A model generated the notes under the pieces. The model searched no databases and had not been told where the DNA came from. It saw only the letters and a list, made by a program, of their open reading frames with translations. Source: VRUE01 sp036271315 (GTDB lineage: Bacteria; Actinomycetota; Thermoleophilia; Solirubrobacterales; 70-9). Taken from it: a DNA stretch of 35,789 bases. The stretch covers positions 1-35,789 of the forward strand of contig DATBAV010000040.1 of NCBI GenBank assembly GCA_036271315.1, read 5' to 3'. The position numbers and the translations under genes were made by a program. This document shows positions 22,569 to 31,435 of this stretch, piece by piece (the first letter of the stretch is position 1; the number at the start of each line of letters is the position of its first letter).

Positions 22569-24266
22569 TCAGGTCTCTTGGTACAGCGGTCCGTCGCCGC
22601 CCTCGGGCAGCGTCAGGCGGCCGCCCTTGGCCGTGATCGCGCCGCACTGCACGCAGTTGGAGGCGGTGACGTGGACGTCGACCTCGGGCGCCCCGTTCTC
22701 GAGCTGCTCGTCGGCGATCTCGTAGACCTGGGCGGGGCACATCGAGACCCAGGTCTGGGCGATCTCGCGCGGCACCTTGGCCTGGATGCGGACGTGGTTG
22801 GGCGCATCGTCGCGGGTCGCGTTGCCAGAGAGGAAGACCGAGTCGAGCTTGGCGAAGGTGAGCTCGTTGTCGGGCTTGACGTACATGTCGCCCGCTTTGC
22901 CCAACTCCATCTCGATCTCGGAGTCGTGCTCCTGCTTCCAGTGGCCGCCGGGAAAGTTGCCTTTGGTGACCGTCATCGCCGAGGCCATGGCGCCGCCGAT
23001 GAAGAAGCCTTTGGAGAAGGGCTGGCGCATGTTGCGCGATTCGAAGAGGTCCTTCTCGATCATCGATTTGTGGATCTTCTCGTCGTAGGCCTCGAAGTTG
23101 ACCGAGTCCTGCTTGAGCGACTCGATGATCGTCTCCGCCGCGTACATCCCGGCGTGCATCGCGTAGTGGACGCCCTTCAGGGTCGGCACGTTGACCATGC
23201 TGGCGGCGTCGCCGGCAACCACCATGCCGGGTACCGCAAGGCGCTTGGGCATCGCGAAGTAGCCGCCGGAGGGGATCGTCTTGGCGCCCCAGGCAACGCG
23301 TTTGCCGCCCTCGAGCAGGTCCTTGATGAAGGGGTGGGTCTTCATCAGCTGCAGGGCGTCGTGGACCGAGAAGGTCGCGTCGGTGTAGTCAAGGCCGGCG
23401 ACCAGGCCGATGCAGAGCTTGTCCTCGCCCATCGGGTAGATGAAGCTGCCGCCGAACTCGTTGTATCTCGGCGACTTGCGCAGTGGCCATCCCATCGTGT
23501 GGATCACGCGGTCGAGCGGCTTGGGAACCTCCCAGACCTCCTTGACCCCGAGCTCCCAGCGCATCGGGTCGGCGCCGTGCATGTCGAAGTAGTCGTAGGC
23601 GGCGTAGGTGAGGTGGCCGACCGTGCCCTCGGCGAGGACGGTCGCCTTGGCGACGACGTCGGAGCCGGGCTCGAAGTTGCCCAACTCTTCGCCCTCTTTG
23701 CCGCGGCCACGGTCGCCGGAGCGGATGCCCTTGACCACGCGATCCTCGACCAGCAGCTTGGTCGCAGCGGTCTCGGAGAGGATGTAGACGCCGGCCTCCT
23801 CGGCTTTGTCGGAGAGGAAGCGACCCAGCTTCGAGACCGAGGTGACGTAGTTGCCGTGGTTGCGGAAGTTCGGCGGCATCGGCTTCAGCGGCAGCGCAGC
23901 CTTCGAGGTCAAGAGGTAGACCGCGTCCTTGGTCACCTCCTGGAAGACCGGCCACTCCTCCTTGGGCAGGTCCGGGAAGAGCTCTTCCATCGCCGAGGGC
24001 TTCATGTTGGCCCCGGAGAGCAGGTGAGCACCGGCCACCTTGCCCTTCTCGATCACGGCGACCGGGACTTCACCGAGCTTCTCGGTCAGCTCCGGCTCGT
24101 TCTCGAGCAACTGCATGATCTTGTTGGCGCAGGCGAGCCCGGCGGGCCCACCCCCGACGATCGCGATGCCGACCTCGATGCGCTCGTCCTCGGCATCGGT
24201 CGGCGGGCCGATCACATCGGCCGGGTCGAACGGCGGCGGGAACTCACTCGGTGCTACAGCCGGCAT
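22569..24266 (-). CDS. Electron-transfer-flavoprotein dehydrogenase (ETF:quinone oxidoreductase, FixC-like)
   Basis: Passes electrons from reduced ETF to the membrane quinone pool, linking acyl-CoA dehydrogenases to respiration. It has 565 aa from ATG 24266, which has GGAG 7 nt upstream; TTG 24278 is an alternative. The FAD loop is AIVGGGPAGLACANK (GGGPAG at 38-43), followed by GAHLLSGANMKPSAMEELFPDL and the quinone-domain block GYFAMPKRLAVPGMVVAGDAASMVN. The C-terminal ferredoxin-like part has Cys510 (CPAQVYE), Cys538 and Cys541 (NCVQCGAI). The fourth cysteine expected for a 4Fe-4S cluster (CxxCxxC) is Ile544. The ending LPEGGDGPLY is typical. It is the last gene of etfB-etfA-ETF dehydrogenase. 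Confidence 0.9.
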   Translation of the reverse strand: MPAVAPSEFPPPFDPADVIGPPTDAEDERIEVGIAIVGGGPAGLACANKIMQLLENEPELTEKLGEVPVAVIEKGKVAGAHLLSGANMKPSAMEELFPDLPKEEWPVFQEVTKDAVYLLTSKAALPLKPMPPNFRNHGNYVTSVSKLGRFLSDKAEEAGVYILSETAATKLLVEDRVVKGIRSGDRGRGKEGEELGNFEPGSDVVAKATVLAEGTVGHLTYAAYDYFDMHGADPMRWELGVKEVWEVPKPLDRVIHTMGWPLRKSPRYNEFGGSFIYPMGEDKLCIGLVAGLDYTDATFSVHDALQLMKTHPFIKDLLEGGKRVAWGAKTIPSGGYFAMPKRLAVPGMVVAGDAASMVNVPTLKGVHYAMHAGMYAAETIIESLKQDSVNFEAYDEKIHKSMIEKDLFESRNMRQPFSKGFFIGGAMASAMTVTKGNFPGGHWKQEHDSEIEMELGKAGDMYVKPDNELTFAKLDSVFLSGNATRDDAPNHVRIQAKVPREIAQTWVSMCPAQVYEIADEQLENGAPEVDVHVTASNCVQCGAITAKGGRLTLPEGGDGPLYQET

Positions 24267-24302
24267 CGCATGCTCCAATCGTCGTCAGATGAACGAACGG
24301 CA

Positions 24303-24326
24303 CCCGGGGAGCCGAAGCCCCCCGGG
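24303..24326 (-). other. Stable UUCG-tetraloop hairpin between etfA and ETF dehydrogenase
   Basis: In the minus-strand mRNA CCCGGGGGGC and GCTCCCCGGG pair around a TTCG loop, a 10-bp stem with one mismatch and a C(UUCG)G-type cap. No T run follows, so it is not a classic terminator. It begins 7 nt after the etfA stop and could lower expression of, or protect, part of the operon mRNA (inference). Confidence 0.6.
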
Positions 24327-24333
24327 GGAAACG

Positions 24334-25308
24334 TCAGCCGCCCTTCTTGGCCTTGATCGCCTCGGTCAGCTTGGGGACGATCTTGTGCAGGTCGCCCACC
24401 ACGCCGAGATCCGAGAACTCGAAGATCGGCGCGTTCTGATCCTTGTTGATGGCGAGGATGTTCTCCGAGCTCTGCATCCCGACCTTGTGCTGAATCGCGC
24501 CGGAGATGCCGGCGGCGAGATAGAGCTTCGGCGCAACCGTCTTGCCGGTCTGGCCGATCTGAGCCGCGTAGGGGTACCAGCCTGCATCGACCACGGCGCG
24601 AGTGGCGGCAACCGCCCCGCCCATCGCCTCGGCCAGTTCCTCGCACTGCTTGAAGCCCTCGGCCGCACCGAGGCCGCGACCGCCGCCGACGAGGATCTCG
24701 GCGTCCTCGATGTTGACGTCGGCGCCACGCTGCTCGCCGCGCTGGACCATCTTGGCCTTGGTCGACCAGGGGGAGAGCTCGACCTGGACGTCGATGACCT
24801 CGGCCGTGCCGCCGCTCTCGTTGGCGTCAAAGGCGTTGAGACGGCCGATGATGATGCCAGGCTCCGAGACGTAGCCAACGTCGGCGATCTGGGAGTCCTG
24901 CAGGATCGGGCGCTCGGCGACGAGCTTGCCGTCGGCGACCTTGACCTCAGTCACCTCCATCGTCACGCCGGCGTTGAGGCGAGCGGTGAGACCGGCGCCG
25001 ATCTCGAAGCCGAGCAGGCCGCCGCCGAAGAGGGCGTAGCTGAAGCCCTCGTCGCTGATCACCTTGGCCATCGCGTCGATGATCGGCTGGGCCAAGCCCT
25101 CGGGAACGTCCTTGGCCCGATAGACCTTGGTCGCGCCCCAGTTGCCGAGCGCGGCGCAGGCGTCATCGGCGATGTCGCCGACGACCATCACGCCGGCGTC
25201 GCCGCCGATCTGACCGGCCAGCTTGGCCGCCTCGGAGATCGCCCCGAGCGAGTTCTTATTGAAGTTGCCCTCGTCGTCGTGGAGGGCGTAAGTCAGGATG
25301 CCTGCCAT
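24334..25308 (-). CDS. etfA: Electron transfer flavoprotein subunit alpha
   Basis: FAD-binding subunit of the ETF heterodimer, 324 aa. The C-terminal FAD domain carries the family signature QIGQTGKTVAPKLYLAAGIS, followed by GAIQHKVGMQSSENILAINKD and APIFEFSDLGVVGDLH. The N-terminal domain has the usual GVMVVGDIADDACAALGNWGATKVY. The ATG abuts the etfB stop (25308/25309), so the two subunits are translated together. It accepts electrons from acyl-CoA and related dehydrogenases; none of those is encoded in this window. Confidence 0.95.
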   Translation of the reverse strand: MAGILTYALHDDEGNFNKNSLGAISEAAKLAGQIGGDAGVMVVGDIADDACAALGNWGATKVYRAKDVPEGLAQPIIDAMAKVISDEGFSYALFGGGLLGFEIGAGLTARLNAGVTMEVTEVKVADGKLVAERPILQDSQIADVGYVSEPGIIIGRLNAFDANESGGTAEVIDVQVELSPWSTKAKMVQRGEQRGADVNIEDAEILVGGGRGLGAAEGFKQCEELAEAMGGAVAATRAVVDAGWYPYAAQIGQTGKTVAPKLYLAAGISGAIQHKVGMQSSENILAINKDQNAPIFEFSDLGVVGDLHKIVPKLTEAIKAKKGG

Positions 25309-26100
25309 CTAGATCAGCTTCCTCTCGTCGAGCCAAGCGACGATCTTTTCGACCGTCTCGTTGGTGTCCTCGTCCTCGATGATCTCGCCGGCCTGCTTGG
25401 CGGGCGGCGGGTTGAGGGCCAGAACGGATGTCTTGGAGCCGTCGGCGCCGACCATGCCGCCTTCGATGCCGACATCGCCGGTGGCCTTGGCGTCGAGGGG
25501 CTTCTTCTTGGCGCCCATGATCGCCTTCAGGCTCGGATAGCGGGGCTCGTTGATCGCGTCGCCGACGCTGATCACGGCCGGCAGCTCAATCTCGACGGTG
25601 TCGTAGCCGTACTCAGCCTGGCGCTCGCAGCGCAGCTTGCCGTCGGTGACGTCGATCTTGATCACCTGGGTCAGCGAGGGCATCTTCAGGTGGTCGGCGA
25701 CAACGGCGCCGATCGTGTAGCACTCGCCGTCATCGGACTGCTGGCCAAGCAGGACCAGGTCCGGGCTTTCGGACTCCAGCACCTTGGCCAGTGAGTAACC
25801 AGTAGCGCAGACGTCGGAGCCGGCGAGCGCGTCGTCGGAGAGGTGCACGGAGCGATCGGCTCCGAGCGCGACCGCCTTGTGCAGAGCGCGGACGGCGGAA
25901 TCGGGGCCCATCGTCACGGCGACGACTTCCTCGACCGGGATCGCGCCGCCCTCCTTGATCTGCATGGCGGCCTCAATGGCGTGTGTGTCGAAGGGGTTCA
26001 GGTTCTTCTCGCCGCTGCGGTCCAGTCGCATCGTGCTGGAGTCGATGCGCTTCTGAACGGCGGCGTCCGGAACCTCCTTGACCAGGACGCAGATCTTCAA
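25309..26100 (-). CDS. etfB: Electron transfer flavoprotein subunit beta
   Basis: AMP-binding subunit of ETF, 263 aa. The start is taken as TTG 26100, giving the family N-terminus (M)KICVLVKEVPDA, because AAGGAGG (26114-26108) lies exactly 7 nt upstream; the frame is open further but lacks other signals. Conserved blocks are NPFDTHAIEAAMQIKE, VVAVTMGPDSAVRALHKAVALGADRSVHL, GQQSDDGECYTIGAVVADHL and VISVGDAINEPRYPSLKAIMGAKKKPLD. A promoter with an overlapping palindrome precedes it. First gene of the etfB-etfA-ETF dehydrogenase operon. Confidence 0.95.
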   Translation of the reverse strand: MKICVLVKEVPDAAVQKRIDSSTMRLDRSGEKNLNPFDTHAIEAAMQIKEGGAIPVEEVVAVTMGPDSAVRALHKAVALGADRSVHLSDDALAGSDVCATGYSLAKVLESESPDLVLLGQQSDDGECYTIGAVVADHLKMPSLTQVIKIDVTDGKLRCERQAEYGYDTVEIELPAVISVGDAINEPRYPSLKAIMGAKKKPLDAKATGDVGIEGGMVGADGSKTSVLALNPPPAKQAGEIIEDEDTNETVEKIVAWLDERKLI

Positions 26101-26119
26101 GTTCAAGCCTCCTTGGCTA

Positions 26120-26148
26120 GTTCTAAAGCTGGTTGACTGACCAGTCAA
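26120..26148 (-). promoter_or_regulatory. etf operon promoter with palindromic operator
   Basis: Minus strand TTGACT (26148-26143), 17 nt, TAGAAC (26125-26120). The -35 forms one end of the perfect palindrome TTGACTG-AC-CAGTCAA (26133-26148). This TGACTGACCAGTCA type is what many TetR-family fatty-acid or acyl-CoA regulators bind, so repression of the etf genes is likely (inference). The predicted transcript start falls at or just before the ribosome site. Confidence 0.6.
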
Positions 26149-26224
26149 TCAGTCTATCTATACGTGGCGCGGCGGGAGGTTAGCGGGCGCGCCGCCAAGC
26201 CGTTTCCCGGCCTACGGCCGAGAT

Positions 26225-26644
26225 CTAGACGTCGTCGCGCTCGACGGCGTTGTCGCGGATGAAATCGACGATGTCGTCGGTTCCCGCCCCGGGGGTGAAG
26301 ACCTCGGCGACGCCGAGCTTCTTCAGCTCGGGGATGTCCTCGGCCGGGATCGTGCCGCCGACCGTGACCAAGACGTCGTCAACCCCTTGCGCGGCGAGCA
26401 GTTCGACCACCTTAGGCACCAGCGTCATGTGGGCGCCGGAGAGGATCGAGAGGCCGACCGCGTCGGCGTCCTCCTGGATCACCGTCTCAGCGATCTGCTC
26501 CGGCGTCTGGTGCAGCCCGGTGTAGATCACCTCCATCCCCGCGTCGCGCAGAGCGCGAGCGATGATCTTGGCCCCACGGTCGTGCCCGTCCAAGCCAGGC
26601 TTGGCGACGACGACGCGGATCTTGCGAGCGGTTGCGGTTGTCAT
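26225..26644 (-). CDS. Methylmalonyl-CoA mutase small subunit (B12-binding)
   Basis: A 139-aa stand-alone cobalamin-binding domain. It has the DxHxxG motif as DGHDRG (19-24) with the cobalt-ligand histidine, GLSILSGAHMTL (~63-74), and VTVGGTIPAEDI for the nucleotide tail. In methylmalonyl-CoA and isobutyryl-CoA mutases this domain is either fused to the catalytic chain or encoded separately, as here. The matching catalytic subunit is at 27706-29334 on the same strand, but an antiparallel DUF559 gene lies between them. After the stop only a weak CGGCC-GTA-GGCCG stem is seen. No ribosome site precedes ATG 26644. Confidence 0.9.
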   Translation of the reverse strand: MTTATARKIRVVVAKPGLDGHDRGAKIIARALRDAGMEVIYTGLHQTPEQIAETVIQEDADAVGLSILSGAHMTLVPKVVELLAAQGVDDVLVTVGGTIPAEDIPELKKLGVAEVFTPGAGTDDIVDFIRDNAVERDDV

Positions 26645-26684
26645 GCGGCCAGGAGGTTAGACCACCGGAGGGAGAAATCGCCTC

Positions 26685-26740
26685 GCTGAACCCTTGACCA
26701 CCGTGTGCGTGGGTCAAATGACCAGTCGCAGGGATGAGCG
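26685..26740 (+). repeat. Direct repeat A, upstream flank of the DUF559 gene
   Basis: Starts GCTGAACCCTT, and by ungapped comparison matches 27646-27701 at 41 of 56 positions. It contains a hairpin TTGACC-AC / GT-G-GGTCAA (26694-26701 with 26709-26717, one bulged G), followed directly by ATGACCAGTCG, the apparent start of the DUF559 gene. Confidence 0.75.
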
Positions 26741-27650
26741 CGAACGAGATACGGCGATCTGGGCGCTGGTGAGGCGACAACATGGCGTGATCACCCGCCG
26801 ACAGCTCCTGGACGTGGGACTCAGCCCTCGCCAGATCGAGCGGCGGATAGCCTCTGGGCGGCTGCACCCCACCTGGCGCGGCATCTACGCGGTGGGGCGG
26901 CCTGAACTAGATAGATATGGGCGTTGGATGGCGGCGATCCTCGCCTGCGGCTCGGATTCGGCGCTAAGCCACGGCAGCGCGGCCGCTCTTTGGGGATTCG
27001 GGAAGGAGCAGGGCGGCACGATCGACATCTCTGTGCCGGTCAGGAGGCGCGGCCGGCTGCGTGGGATACGGATCCACAGGCGCGCGGAGGCGGTCCTGGG
27101 GGATGTCCTCACCCGCAACGGGATTCCCCTCACGTCACCCACATGCACGCTGATCGATCAGGCGACGCGCCTGAGACCGATGCAGCTCGAGCGCGCGGTC
27201 AACGAGGCCGACAAGCTGGATCGCGTGAGAGCGGATGCGCTGCGCGAGTCCCTCGACGACTATCGCGGCCAACCCGGCGTCGCGCCGCTGAGAAAGCTCC
27301 TCGACCCGCTCGTTTTCCGACTCAGCGACTCCGAGCTCGAGCAGCGGATGAGGCCGCTCGCGCGAGCCGCTGGACTCCCAGCGCCGGAAACGAGGGCGTG
27401 GGTGAACGGCTATGAGGTCGATTTCTACTGGCCCGAGCTCGGGATCGTTGTGGAGGCGGACGGGCTGAGATACCACCGCACCGCGTCCCAGCAGAAGCGC
27501 GGCTTGGAGCGCGATCAAGCTCACCTCGCGGCCGGCATGTGGCCACTGCGCTTCTCCCATTGGCAGATCAGGTACGACCGAGCGCACGTGCAGAAGATCC
27601 TTCGCAGTGCCGTGACGCGCGCACAAGGGGAAGCCGCCGGGCTCGGCTGA
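26718..27650 (+). CDS. AbiEi-type helix-turn-helix + DUF559 (Vsr-like nuclease fold) protein
   Basis: 310 aa from ATG 26718 (MTSRRDERERDTAIWALV). TTG 26694 is in frame but lies in the flanking hairpin. Residues ~10-55 are the AbiEi-antitoxin-like winged helix (RRQHGVITRRQLLDVGLSPRQIERRI, then RLHPTWRGIYAVG). The middle resembles AbiEi C-terminal segments. Residues ~215-300 are a DUF559/Vsr-like domain: GYEVDFYWPELGIVVEADGLRYH with Asp235, Glu246, Asp248 and His253, then RDQAHLAAGMWPLRFSH, consistent with a PD-(D/E)xK-type nuclease. No AbiEii toxin is nearby. It is antiparallel to, and splits, the mutase subunit genes, and is flanked by direct repeats, suggesting a mobile or selfish gene (inference). 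Confidence 0.82.
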   Translation: MTSRRDERERDTAIWALVRRQHGVITRRQLLDVGLSPRQIERRIASGRLHPTWRGIYAVGRPELDRYGRWMAAILACGSDSALSHGSAAALWGFGKEQGGTIDISVPVRRRGRLRGIRIHRRAEAVLGDVLTRNGIPLTSPTCTLIDQATRLRPMQLERAVNEADKLDRVRADALRESLDDYRGQPGVAPLRKLLDPLVFRLSDSELEQRMRPLARAAGLPAPETRAWVNGYEVDFYWPELGIVVEADGLRYHRTASQQKRGLERDQAHLAAGMWPLRFSHWQIRYDRAHVQKILRSAVTRAQGEAAGLG

Positions 27651-27701
27651 ACCCTTTGTCACCCCATCGGTGGGCGAAGTGACCAGTCGTGGGGAGGGGC
27701 G
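27646..27701 (+). repeat. Direct repeat B, downstream flank of the DUF559 gene
   Basis: Begins inside the last codons of the DUF559 gene (the TGA at 27648-27650 is part of it). It holds the same hairpin shape (27655-27662 with 27670-27678, same bulge, two G-U pairs) and ends in GTGACCAGTCG. That would be GTG plus Thr-Ser-Arg, as at the start of the DUF559 gene, but no gene follows: mcm large-subunit sequence begins at 27706. Confidence 0.75.
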
Positions 27702-27705
27702 GGGA

Positions 27706-29334
<1,629 letters not shown>

Positions 29335-29337
29335 AGG

Positions 29338-30123
29338 CTAGCGGCGCGAGGCGAAACGGCGGGGCGGCTGTTTGCGGCGGGCGGCGATGCGCGAGCCGCC
29401 GAAGCCGGCGACGGTCGCCAGCAGGGTGATCGCGACCGCCACCAGGCGGCGGCCGAGGCGCTCGAAGCGCAACGTCTGCCAGCCCTCATCGCGGGCGATC
29501 TCGGCCAGCGGAGGGTCGGGATTGACGACAACGGGGTTGCCGACCGCGCGCAGCATCGGCAGGTCGGAGACCGAGTCGGAGTAGGCGTAGGACTCGGCGA
29601 GGTCGATGTCGTGCTGCGCCGCGTACGCCTGCATCGCCTCGACCTTGCCCTCGCCATAGACGAAGGGACCGTCGAAGCGGCCGGTGAGGGCGCCGTCCTC
29701 CCCCACTTCGTAACGAGTGCCCACTCCACCGTCCATGCCGAGCACCGTGGCCAACGGCTCGACCACGCCACTGCCGGCGGCGCTGACGATGAAAGTGGGG
29801 CGACCCGCGTCCTGGTGGGCGTGGACCTCGTCGAGCATCTGCGGGTAGACGCGTGGCAGGATCGCCGCCATCACCTCGGGGTTCATCCGTTCGAAGCTGC
29901 GCGCCGGCACCCCGGCGATCAGTTCGCGGGCGGCTTTCAGCACCTCCCGCGTGCGCTCGTCGGTGGTCCCTCGCAAGCGGTACTGAAGGTGCTCGAAGCC
30001 CCAGCTGGCCAGCTGGCGGCGGCTGACCAGCTTGTGACGGGCCGCGACGCGGGCGAACTGCATCCCCGACGACCCCGCCATCAGGGTCTTGTCGAGGTCG
30101 AAGAACGCCGCGGCGCGGCTCAT
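29338..30123 (-). CDS. HAD-IB family phosphatase with C-terminal hydrophobic helix
   Basis: A 261-aa haloacid-dehalogenase-superfamily hydrolase of the SerB-like IB subfamily. Motif I is FFDLDKTLMAG (7-17; Asp9 nucleophile, Asp11 acid/base), motif II is IVSAAGSG, the lysine is in YGEGKVEAM, and motif III is AYSDSVSDLPML. The cap lies between residues ~20 and 100. After the catalytic domain a hydrophobic stretch (~226-246, LVAVAITLLATVAGFGG) and a very basic tail suggest membrane attachment, as seen in HAD proteins associated with lipid metabolism. The substrate is unknown. It sits between thiolase (4-bp gap) and the mutase gene. Confidence 0.85.
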   Translation of the reverse strand: MSRAAAFFDLDKTLMAGSSGMQFARVAARHKLVSRRQLASWGFEHLQYRLRGTTDERTREVLKAARELIAGVPARSFERMNPEVMAAILPRVYPQMLDEVHAHQDAGRPTFIVSAAGSGVVEPLATVLGMDGGVGTRYEVGEDGALTGRFDGPFVYGEGKVEAMQAYAAQHDIDLAESYAYSDSVSDLPMLRAVGNPVVVNPDPPLAEIARDEGWQTLRFERLGRRLVAVAITLLATVAGFGGSRIAARRKQPPRRFASRR

Positions 30124-30127
30124 CGGA

Positions 30128-31312
30128 CTACTGGCCGTCGACCTCGATCACGATCGCGTCGCCCTGACCGCCACCGGAGCAGATTGCGGCGACGCCGATG
30201 CCGCCGCCGCGCCGTCCCAGCTCGTACACGAGCGAACCGACGATGCGAGCGCCGGAGGCGCCGATCGGGTGACCGAGCGCGATCGCGCCGCCGTTGACGT
30301 TGACCTTGTCTTTGTCGACGTCGAGCATCCGCACCGAGTTGATCGCGACCGAGGCGAAGGCCTCGTTGATCTCCCAGAGGTCGACGTCCTCCGGGCTCTT
30401 GCCGATCTTCTCCAGCGCCTGCTTGGCGGCGTTGGCCGGAGTTTTGGCCAGGTAGGGGAAGTCGTCGGCGACGGTCCCGTAAGAGAGGACGCGGGCCAGC
30501 GGCGTGCGGCCTTCCTTTTCGGCCCACTCTTCGGAGGCGACGACCAACGCGCCGGCGCCGTCGTTGACCCCCGGAGCGTTGCCGGCGGTGTGGGTGGCGT
30601 CCTCGCCGCCGATCGGGCGCAGGCCGGCGAGGGTCTCGACCGTGGTCTCGGGCCGGATCGCCTCGTCGGCCTCGATCGTGTGCTCGCCCTTGCGCGACTT
30701 GACCGTGATGCCGGCGATCTCGTCGGCGAGGCGGCCGGCGTCGGTCGCCTCGGCGGCCAGCCGGTGCGAGCGCTCGGCAAAGCGGTCCATGTCGGCGCGG
30801 GTGATCTCGAGCTCGTTGGAGACCTCGCTCGCCTCATTGATCATCTGCTTTTCGGTGAAGGGGTTGGTGAGCCCGTCGTGGACCATCGCGTCGATCGTCT
30901 CGACGTGGCCCATGCGGTAACCGAAGCGGGCGCCGGGCAGCAGGTGCGGAGCCTGGCTCATCGACTCCATGCCGCCGGTGACCGCGACGTCGGTGTCGCC
31001 GGCGCGGATCGCCATGTCGGCGATGCCGAGCGAGCGCATACCCGAGGCACAGACCTTGTTGATCGTCTCCGAGGGCACCTCCTTGGGGAGGCCGCCCTTG
31101 ATCTGGGCCTGGCGCGAGGGGATCTGGCCCTGGCCGGCCTGCAGGACCTGGCCGAAGACGACCTGCTGGACCTGCTCGGGAGCGACGCCGGAGCGCTCGA
31201 GCGCGGCCGAGATCGCGTGGCCACCGAGGTCAGTGGCGTCGAGGGAGGAAAGCGTGCCGCCCATCTTGCCGAAGGGCGTGCGGGCACTGCTGAGAATCAC
31301 TGTGCGGGACAT
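30128..31312 (-). CDS. Acetyl-CoA acetyltransferase (thiolase)
   Basis: A 394-aa thiolase. The start ATG 31312 gives the standard MSRTVILSSARTPFGKMGG; the frame is open further upstream but that sequence is not thiolase-like. Catalytic residues: Cys88 in INKVCASGMRS, His348 in IALGHPIGASG, and Cys378 in AAICSGGGQGDA. GMESMSQAPHLLP and NEAFASVAINS are further family blocks. It degrades or forms acetoacetyl-CoA or 3-ketoacyl-CoA; the short chain-length type (acetyl-CoA acetyltransferase) is most likely. It heads the thiolase-HAD-mutase unit. In the divergent gap (31313-31435) a TAAATA box and a GGGCC-TCAT-GGCCC palindrome are visible. Confidence 0.93.
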   Translation of the reverse strand: MSRTVILSSARTPFGKMGGTLSSLDATDLGGHAISAALERSGVAPEQVQQVVFGQVLQAGQGQIPSRQAQIKGGLPKEVPSETINKVCASGMRSLGIADMAIRAGDTDVAVTGGMESMSQAPHLLPGARFGYRMGHVETIDAMVHDGLTNPFTEKQMINEASEVSNELEITRADMDRFAERSHRLAAEATDAGRLADEIAGITVKSRKGEHTIEADEAIRPETTVETLAGLRPIGGEDATHTAGNAPGVNDGAGALVVASEEWAEKEGRTPLARVLSYGTVADDFPYLAKTPANAAKQALEKIGKSPEDVDLWEINEAFASVAINSVRMLDVDKDKVNVNGGAIALGHPIGASGARIVGSLVYELGRRGGGIGVAAICSGGGQGDAIVIEVDGQ

Positions 31313-31435
31313 GGGGACCTTTCTCTGAGTATTTATGCCGGGTCTCGGCTCGATCAGGGCCTCATGGCCCAATTGGGACGATAGCGGGAGGCTACGCCCA
31401 GCCGCCGTGCGCAACGTCATAGACTCGCGAGCTCG

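Noticed and set aside
22578..24356. 592-codon plus-strand frame over the ETF dehydrogenase
   Set aside because: Antisense of a recognised flavoprotein; translation is rich in Leu/Val/Asp/Arg/Gly repeats without a domain.
26150..26224. GC-rich GGCGCG/CGCGCC inverted repeat and CGGCC-GTA-GGCCG stem
   Set aside because: Short GC palindromes are expected by chance here; no T tract or promoter supports a role.
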